Source of the DNA: Morchella semilibera
Lineage: Eukaryota; Ascomycota; Pezizomycetes; Pezizales; Morchellaceae
DNA length: 64,000 bases
Assembly: GCA_009192285.1 (NCBI GenBank)
Contig: WBVU01000003.1
Location: forward strand, 2,511,973 to 2,575,972
Reading direction: 5' to 3'
In this document: positions 57,252-64,000 of the stretch, piece by piece
Layout: each line of letters starts with the position of its first letter
How positions within the stretch are numbered: the first letter of the stretch is position 1
Position numbers and translations under genes: made by a program
The notes under the pieces: generated by a model
The model's input: the letters and a program-made list of their open reading frames with translations, nothing else
Told to the model about the DNA's origin: nothing
The model's database searches: none

Positions 57252-58546
57252 ATGAAGACTACCACCGTTCTCGGCCTCTTGGCTGCCGCCACCTCCGTCT
57301 CCGCTCATGCAACCTTCCAGCAACTATGGGTTAACGGTGTTGACCAAGGCGGCACCTGTGTCCGCACTCCACTAACTAACAGCCCAGTCACCGACTTGAC
57401 ATCCAACGTAAGCTCTCTCAAGGATATGCTGGTAGAGTTAATAAAAAGAAAGAAGACACTAACATCCTGCAGGACTTGCGCTGCAACGCGGGCACTAGCG
57501 GAGTAGCAGGAGTATGCACTGTCGCTGCCGGTGGAAAGGTCACAATCGAGATGCACCAGCAGCCCGGCGACCGAACCTGCACCACCGAGGCCATCGGTGG
57601 TAATCACGATGGTCCTGTCATTGCTTATCTCTCAAAGGTGTCTGACGCCACAACGGCCGATGGCAGCAGTAGCTGGTTCAAGATCTACCAGAACGGATTG
57701 GTCTCGACAGATTACTGGGGTACTGATGTATTGAATGCAAACTGCGGAAAGCAGGAGATTACCATTCCGTCAGATATCGCCCCAGGTGATTATTTGCTGA
57801 GGGCTGAGGTTATCGCCTTGCATGTAGCGGGTATGCTTTCTTCGACTAGGAGTGATGATAATCTTTAGATATGATACTGACACGTAGTGATGATGTTTAG
57901 GCAGCGTTGGTGGTGCTCAGTTATATATGTCCTGTTACCAGCTCCGCGTTACAGGTGGTGGAAGCGCAAACCCTGCTGGTGTCTTGTTCCCGGGTGCTTA
58001 CTCTCCCACCGACCCTGGTATTCTTTTCAACTTGTACGCCAGCTACACTACGTACACTGTTCCTGGCCCTTCTGTAAGCTTCCTATCGCTCGAAACTTTT
58101 CATATAACATACTAACAACCATCTAGGTCTATGGTTCGTAAATATTTCCAAACTTCCCCCTCCCCTACCCTAAAACACGACTGTAAAGTTAGCATTTATG
58201 TCACTATTCCTACAAACACAAACAAAAATGCCCAAGGCAGCTTCGAGCTGGCCGCTGCTACAAGCAGATACTAATACCTGAATTAAATAGCCGTTGGAGG
58301 AGCCACAGCCGCACCCACCTCCACAACCGCTGCTGCTGCTGCCACCTCAAGCGTCGCAGCGGGCACCATTGCCAAGTACGGACAGTGTGGTGGCAATGGA
58401 TGGACTGGTACTGATACTTGTTCGGTAGGTTTTCTCTAACCCCCTAGATATAGGAATCGGCTTAGTAGGGGCGTTATAACTAATAATGTATTTAGGCTGG
58501 CTCTACTTGCACAATTGTCAACGAATACTACTCACAGTGCTTGTAA
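57252..58546 (+). CDS. AA9 lytic polysaccharide monooxygenase with C-terminal CBM1
   Basis: A copper LPMO that oxidatively cleaves cellulose outside the cell. Six exons, 57252-57407, 57473-57830, 57901-58073, 58127-58133, 58291-58424 and 58496-58546, join in phase to about 292 residues. The signal peptide ends MKTTTVLGLLAAATSVSA, leaving mature His1 (HATFQQLWVNG), half of the histidine brace; the second His is in GGNHDGPV. Conserved blocks CVRTPLTNSPVTDLTSN, SSWFKIYQNG, PGDYLLRAEVIALHVA, YMSCYQLRVTGGG, FPGAYSPTDPGILFNLY and YTVPGPSVY follow. An Ala/Thr/Ser linker leads to a cellulose-binding CBM1: YGQCGGNGWTGTDTCSAG and CTIVNEYYSQCL. The fourth exon is a 7-nt microexon encoding Val-Tyr and one base of the next codon. 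Upstream CT-rich leader; no frame break. Confidence 0.95.
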
Positions 58547-60060
58547 GTGGTTTGCTGGTCAGCGTAGATGATAGGATGGGGACATTGTAATTATTGCTAT
58601 TGGGGTTTAGAAGACAATTTGTGTATACTTGCTTTAAAAGTAGATCTTTAGTGACTGGCTCATAATACGAATATTCACCTAACATAACTATTTGTTAGCT
58701 TGTTGTGGTTGTTGAAAGAGCTGGGAGTATTGTCGCTCTAAATTGCTTGATATCAAAACCCTTGAGCTCATAAAGGCAAAGTGATCTTTCCTGTCGACCT
58801 AGTCCCGTACCCAGCCCTCCTACCGTGCTCCTAGCGGCCCTACCACAAAATCATTTGTCAGTTGGATTGACCGAGAATAGTGCTGAGCGAAATCTTTAAG
58901 AATGATGGCATGGGCCAGACAATCTTACCTAAATCTAGTTTTGTGGAGCCGGAGACGAGCTGGCGTTTATTGAATCATGAGATGTCACTCAGTTAGTATC
59001 AGACTGGAATTTGGTGAGGGGGCTGGGATGAGAAGTGATAGGTGCTCGATTGGTTTTAATTTGTGAGCTCGGGGCGCAGTTGGTTGTTCACAAATTGAAA
59101 TAATATAGAATATCGATATATATGTGGCGTGTCCTTCTTCCCTGACCTTGCCGCTGAGAAGCCAGGTATGGCCACTAGACCTAGATTAGATATATATAAT
59201 GTAACACATACAGCCGGTCGCGTGTGAAAAGTCCTGACACCCTATATTATTGAGTCTGTCCATGATCGATTTCAAGAGAATTTAAAAGCATAATGGAGCC
59301 CTTATAGTGTAGCCTAAGGTTAGTGCTAGGACTTTTCGTATGTGGCTGTATATGTGTATGTAGAAACTTCTGGGGAATTTTTATTATAATTGCCTATTGA
59401 GGAATTGAGGTCCTTGCTAGTAAATATGTAACTAGAGGGGGGAACCAGCTGGGAAGGCATCGGTTGAGGGGGCGCGAGGGAAGCTTCGCCGGTAAGGTAG
59501 AGCGAACACACAGACTCCAGAAAGTTTATATAGTACATACATAGCTTTATGATTAATTAAGCTTGATTCTCAGACTACAATTAACATGAAGATAGCCCCC
59601 AAACAACACGGACAAAACCGGCACCCGCCTACACTGCCGGCAGCGATACGGGCCCATCGTTAAACACTACGAAATAACAAAAGTAGTTAGCCGGTTAGTA
59701 CTTTAAAATCTCCCTATCTCCAGTACCAAGCTAATTACCTATATAGGTTAGAGTCTAACTAGGAAACACAGTGAGACCTTGTCTTGGCATCCTGATTTGA
59801 AGACTTCTATTTTTGCTCGGCCCTCTTGTGCTACAGTTGCACACGCATCGGTAGTTACTTACCTTTAGAAGCCGATCAAATCCACCTAAGTATTATTGAT
59901 TAATTAGGGGCTGAAAGTGACTGTATGTACCTATCTGATCGAGAGACTGGAAATTTCTGGCCCGAGTTGAGAACGGCTTTGTTCAAACCCTAGTCCCCTC
60001 GAGTGATTGAATATGAGTCCTCGAAATATCAACATCTAACTAGCTAGGCTACAGTCGTAT

Positions 60061-60100
60061 TTTATGATTATCCCGTCAGCTTTATGATTATCCCGTCAGC
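60061..60100 (+). repeat. 20-bp exact tandem duplication
   Basis: TTTATGATTATCCCGTCAGC occurs twice in a row without a difference, in non-coding DNA. Confidence 0.9.
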
Positions 60101-61061
60101 TTACCGTCATTCTTCGGGTGATTATAACTTCTGCAAGCATGGAAGATGCTTACGGGTAAGTGCATTTAAACTTTCGGACCGGCCGGAAAATTAGTTACAT
60201 TAATCTAATCATACGTATTCGGAATGCTAAGCGTCCAAATGGCTGTTTAAAGTCCAATGGGCCGAAGAGGCATTCTTTCCAAAAAAGGGAAAATTCAATA
60301 CTTGTTGGAATATGATCTTATTGGTAGCACCCATCATTTAGTTGGCTCTGATCAAGCTGGCAGCTAGATCGACATATCGAACGGCTGCCAATCAACGACT
60401 AGAAGAGCGTTTTTACATCGAATTAATTAAGCCAATCTTATGACTAACCCAGCCAGGAGAACCCAAGAGATGATATAATTACCTCGTATCCGTGTTTGCG
60501 ACGCTTCGCATTAATTATGCATGTCTAACCTGTGAACGATGTTTATTGAACACAAGTACAATTACATGTAATTATAGTAATTCATTAAACACTATACACC
60601 CACAATAGAAAATATTTCCCTATAACACGTTGAATCGAATATTTAGTAAATCGAATATTTATTCAGCAACATGTATCTACTACATGTAGTTCAGTACATG
60701 TAGGTTCAAAATACTCGTACGACATTAACTTAATATATCTAAACTGGTTATAATAAACGACCCAGTAAGCAGTACGCCGTCAACCTGTCAACTTCACATT
60801 TAGAGATATATCATGCAATATCAGACCAAACCTAAATACTCTAATGCTTGCCTATATCCTCGTATTGCCATGACCGTGCATCGGCTTCCCCGTTCTCGGC
60901 TACGCACCCAAGGTAACGGTGCTAGGCCCATGTCTGTTATCATGATATCAAGTGGTCATGGGCTATCGCCCATGCAGGTACGATTATTGAACATTTATTT
61001 CCGTTCTTAGGTATATCATATGCAGCTATCCTACCTGCATGGTAACCTCGCAATCCGATAG

Positions 61062-61069
61062 TATATAAA
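61062..61069 (+). promoter_or_regulatory. TATA box of the small Cys-rich gene
   Basis: TATATAAA lies 80-87 bp upstream of the ATG at 61149, a typical position for a strong fungal promoter. Confidence 0.6.
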
Positions 61070-61091
61070 GCCCCTAGATCCCCCCAATCCA

Positions 61092-61139
61092 TCACCACCA
61101 CCACCACCACCACCACCACCACCACCATCACCACCATCA
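61092..61139 (+). repeat. CAC microsatellite in the 5' leader
   Basis: About fifteen CAC/CAT triplets directly before the ATG of the Cys-rich gene, probably within its transcribed leader. Confidence 0.85.
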
Positions 61140-61148
61140 CACCTCAAG

Positions 61149-61631
61149 ATGCAGCTCTCCAACTTCATTACCCTCCTCGCTATTGCTCTCCCGGCCACCA
61201 TGGCCGTGTCGCTCCAGCGGCGCTTAGAGTGCAGTGATCCGGCTCACCCATGCAATACCTACAACAATTACCCAGACTGCTCGCCCGACTATGTTAAGAC
61301 ACTTGAAGCGTACGTTATATAGACTAGCCCCTATAGCTCAGTCAGCCTAATTGTAGATGTCTTTCTAGGTGTCAAGTAACAGGATGCATCCAGTGGTTCC
61401 GTGACCCACTCGAACACTGCACAGACTGTAGTGCCGCGGATAATGCATGCAATACATACACAAACTACGAAGTGTGCTCTCCGGAGTATATTGCTGATGT
61501 GAAAGAGTATGTTAGCCACTTCTGATTATTCTTCTGATGTAGAGTGCTAATAGGTTATTATGACTAGATGCCAATACAATGGGTGTATCAACTGGATTAG
61601 AGATCCTCTTGCTGATTGTTATACATCCTAA
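61149..61631 (+). CDS. small secreted protein of two tandem six-cysteine repeats
   Basis: Three exons (61149-61309, 61369-61506, 61568-61631) join in phase to 120 residues. A signal peptide (MQLSNFITLLAIALPATMAV) precedes two repeats of about 46 residues. Each follows C-X5/6-C-NTY.NY-X2-C-SP-Y-X6/7-C-Q..G-C-I.W.RDPL..-C: the first has CNTYNNYPDCSPDYVK and CQVTGCIQWFRDPLEHC, the second CNTYTNYEVCSPEYIADVKE and CQYNGCINWIRDPLADC. Both introns are phase 2 and fall just before the fourth Cys of their repeat, so the repeat arose by duplication of a gene segment with its intron. Size, signal peptide and twelve cysteines fit an effector-like or antimicrobial-like secreted protein, but no family is recognised and any role is inference. 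It lies between two AA9 genes. Confidence 0.82.
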
Positions 61632-62945
61632 AAATTCTTACGGTCTAGCTTTCAGCGGATGCAACTTTGGTGCCCACGGTGGGAAATGGCTGAGAGACTG
61701 GTGAATAATGAATCGTAGCCAGAATATGGCTTATCGGGTATTTCTTTTTAAACCTCGTGGCTCGCTGTTGGCTAGTGGACCTTCGTGGACGTACTTCAAC
61801 ACCGTGACCTCGGCTCCCCTACAAAGTGCTCCATATGTACATGTATCATAACTACTTGCAATCTATATTTCTTAAGGCCCCAGTACATATCAACAAGTAA
61901 AAATTGCAGAGTTATCTTGACCCTTATGATGCGTCAATGTTGGCGAGCCCGACTAGCTTGAGTTACCAACCGATTAATCGAGTCCGACTAGCTTAGACAT
62001 AACCCGTCACTCGGAATTTTGTCATTATAGGCATACGACAAAACTAGTAAAGATGACAGACGGCTTCTGGTGCAGAAAGATCTTGAAAGTAAAAGTCTTC
62101 GATGTAATTATAAGTTTTGAGGTTTGGTCTTTGGGGGAAACAGGTAGACAGTACTTGAGTACAAAAGAGGCCGTGCCTTAGATACCCATATAAAATTGTC
62201 ACATATCTGCCGGACAATGTTCCTAACTATGCACCATGACTACATGTATGTAGGCTCCCAAACATAATGAATACGAGTATGACTTTCCCATGCCTCGGAA
62301 GCTAAAAACTAGTAATACGTATATTGTATTAGGTTCGGATCTCCAGTAAGCAGATCACCAACCCCGCGGCCCGACAAGGCATCAAGGCTAGAAGCACACA
62401 TGGAGCGGTGGAGGTGGTTATATTTCTCCACTCTTTGTTAAAATATTCCTCTAACGGTGTGTAATTCTAGGCGATAAGATTTTGTTAGCATTACGTTCCC
62501 TTTCGGTAGGCCGTGATCCAGGGGGTATTTCGAACCGTAGCTTAAGTTCAGGCTTAGCTGTACCCGCCGTGGAGCAGAGTCGTCTATCCTCCAAAAAGAA
62601 CAGATACCTCACAAAACCCACCCTCGTAAATAAAATACATACTCCCTCAGCGGTCCTTATTGGAAAACAGGGTGATAATTTACCACACAGGAGGCATTAG
62701 AAGGGCCCACTATGACTTTCTTGTTCCTATATAATACTATTTCTTTATCAATTAACTAATCCTCAAGTCGTGTAAGATCACTAGCATTATTTTAAAAATT
62801 GGACTTGTTTAATAATTGTCTTTCGCTGCTTGAACGAACGCGTTTAACTTCAAAATAAATATACATGAAAAAAATTCTTTTGGTTCGCTCACAGTAAAGC
62901 TAGCTCACAGTAAAGCTAGCTCACATTAGGTCTTTTTCCCGACAC
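61632..62945. other. intergenic
   Basis: About 1.3 kb between convergent genes. TACATGTA occurs near 61837 and 62242, and a 16-bp tandem repeat near 62887-62924. A 72-codon frame at 62482-62700 resembles no known protein and is not called. Confidence 0.45.
62887..62924 (+). repeat. 16-bp tandem repeat, 2.4 units
   Basis: GCTCACAGTAAAGCTA occurs twice exactly, followed by GCTCAC, just past the 3' end of the AA9 gene on the minus strand. Confidence 0.88.
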
Positions 62946-63818
62946 TTATGCGCAAGTGGCCACAGGTCCTCCAGGGGCTGTGAAAGTGGCTGCATTAAAT
63001 CCATAGTAGAAGTCTGAGATGTAGATGTTATCATCAGTAGCCTGGTATACATGTTAGTATGTGTAAGTGGAATTCGGTAGTGGAGTTTTGTATTTACTTG
63101 GTAGTCTCCTGGAAGAGTGATAGAGGGAGAACAGCTGCCTCCGGGTCCAGTGATTCTCAGTTGAGCACAACCTAATTCGATTCGTTAGCATACATGTAGG
63201 TACTTTGGGTATGATAATATTGAACTTTGGGGCATACCGATGTAAAACTGAGTCCCTCCCAGAGTGGTTGACGAGTGCAAAGCCTCCATCTCAGAACGCA
63301 ACTGCAAGAATTTTCATTAGTACTACTGTCTTTGTCAAAGATATTAGGTTTACAATACTTACCAAATAATCTCCACTAGCCAAGTTGCTTGGTAGCGTGA
63401 ACGTATGCATTCCACTGTTTCCCTCCATAATAACGTTTGCCCACACTCCATCAACCTGATCTGTCTCCTCAATCTTAACCCAACTTCCAATACCCGTCGC
63501 AGTCTGTGCATCTGAAACTGGCCCGTAAAGCATATGTGTGATCGGGCCTGGGTGGGACGACACATCCCACAACACCGTGATCTCATCACCAGCATTGGCT
63601 TCGCATACATCGACTGAGGTGAATGGGGTAGCATTTCCGTTGACATTGCAAGTTATGTCGTTACTTGTGACATCCGTAACGGGGCTGTTGGAAGGGGGCA
63701 TGCGGATGCATTTCTCGTACCCAGTAGTGGCACCGTTGACCCAGAGCTGGTGAAAGTTCTGGTGGGCGGAGGCAAGACCGGCAAGAGAGGTAAGGAGCAA
63801 AGTCACTTTGCAGAGCAT
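62946..63818 (-). CDS. AA9 lytic polysaccharide monooxygenase without CBM
   Basis: A second copper LPMO, on the minus strand. Four exons, 63818-63363, 63301-63238, 63171-63098 and 63041-62946, join in phase to about 229 residues, a catalytic domain alone. The signal peptide MLCKVTLLLTSLAGLASA leaves mature His1 (HQNFHQLWVNG); the second copper His lies in SSHPGPITHMLYGPVSDA. CIRMPPSNSPVTDVTSNDIT, GSWVKIEETD, LASGDYLLRSEMEALHSS, FYIGCAQLRITGPGG and the end YYGFNAATFTAPGGPVATCA match the family. It shares the opening layout of the AA9 gene at 57252 (H..F.QLWVNG, SNSPVTDxTSN) but differs through the rest, so the two are old paralogues rather than a recent duplicate. A TATA-like TATAAA lies on the minus strand at 63891-63896. 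Confidence 0.95.
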
Positions 63819-63890
63819 GGTGAAATATTACTGATTTACAGGTGATTTGGGAATTTTAGGGAGAGAAAACACTTGAGAAATGGCCGCCCA

Positions 63891-63896
63891 TTTATA
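63891..63896 (-). promoter_or_regulatory. TATA box of the second AA9 gene
   Basis: Complement of tttata; TATAAA lies about 73-78 bp upstream of the ATG at 63818. The remaining sequence to 64000 is its promoter region, without another gene. Confidence 0.5.
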
Positions 63897-64000
63897 CAAT
63901 TAACTAGAGAGTACTATATACGCAAGCTCTTGAGGTCTTTGGTATCAAAACAATATTGAAGACACGGAACCCGGGCGGGAATATAGGGCCTGGAAGCCGC

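Larger units (their letters stand above)
58547..61148. other. intergenic
   Basis: About 2.6 kb, AT-rich. There is a 20-bp direct duplication at 60061-60100 and TACATGTA near 60563, 60679 and 60694. An in-frame ATG ORF of 65 codons near 60813 lacks family features. The last 90 bp hold a TATA box and a CAC microsatellite in front of the small secreted protein. Confidence 0.45.

Noticed and set aside
59940-60010. Possible tRNA because of GTTCAAACCC
   Set aside because: No A box at the right distance and no cloverleaf can be drawn on either strand.
62482-62700. 72-codon frame between the Cys-rich gene and the second AA9
   Set aside because: No signal peptide, no known motif and no support from splice sites.

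Overview
The window is nuclear DNA of a filamentous ascomycete (Pezizomycotina). Introns are mostly 48-75 nt with GT..AG ends and CTAA-type branch sites. Recognisable genes include a Zn2Cys6 transcription factor, the polarisome scaffold Spa2, verprolin, a CYT-4/DSS1-type mitochondrial exoribonuclease, AA9 lytic polysaccharide monooxygenases (LPMOs) and a PL4 rhamnogalacturonan lyase. The species cannot be named from sequence alone; a Pezizomycetes-like saprotroph would fit the wall-degrading genes.

Layout. 1-3 kb: the 3' part of SSU72 (RNA polymerase II CTD phosphatase), then a verprolin gene whose frame is broken about six times as sequenced. 3.3 kb: tRNA-Thr(UGU). 5.8-10.6 kb: a ten-exon gene for a Zn-finger, GTPase, RING and patatin protein. 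13.4-16.3 kb: a Zn2Cys6 regulator. 18.5-20.6 kb: the co-chaperone STI1 with a phased heat-shock element upstream. 22.6-24.8 kb: an Osh6/Osh7-type lipid exchanger. 27.3-30.5 kb: SPA2. 31.8-36.5 kb: a very long CYT-4/DSS1-like RNase. 39.6-43.2 kb: a GH2 beta-mannosidase. 43.3-49.8 kb: an accessory patch with two MITE-like elements, a 21-bp tandem repeat, two related coiled-coil genes, two fragments of HNH nuclease genes and a dispersed repeat present in both orientations. 50.4-64 kb: a run in which every recognisable gene encodes a secreted protein: an HExxH metalloprotease, a PL4 lyase, an AA9 LPMO with CBM1, a small Cys-rich protein made of two repeats, and a second AA9 LPMO.

How the genes relate. 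The left two thirds are ordinary housekeeping and cell-polarity genes with no common pathway. The right end is functionally coherent: the PL4 lyase attacks pectin, the two AA9 enzymes attack cellulose or hemicellulose, and the beta-mannosidase at 40-43 kb could finish mannan degradation inside the cell. The 8-bp palindrome TACATGTA occurs about 30 times by eye, in non-coding DNA wherever I located it, against roughly one expected by chance.

Caveats. Four genes (SSU72, verprolin, the patatin gene, SPA2) carry frame breaks, mostly in C or G runs, while the other long genes splice into perfect frames. I lean towards sequence error for the single breaks and leave decay open for verprolin. Exon boundaries were derived by hand from splice sites and phase; no alignment was run.
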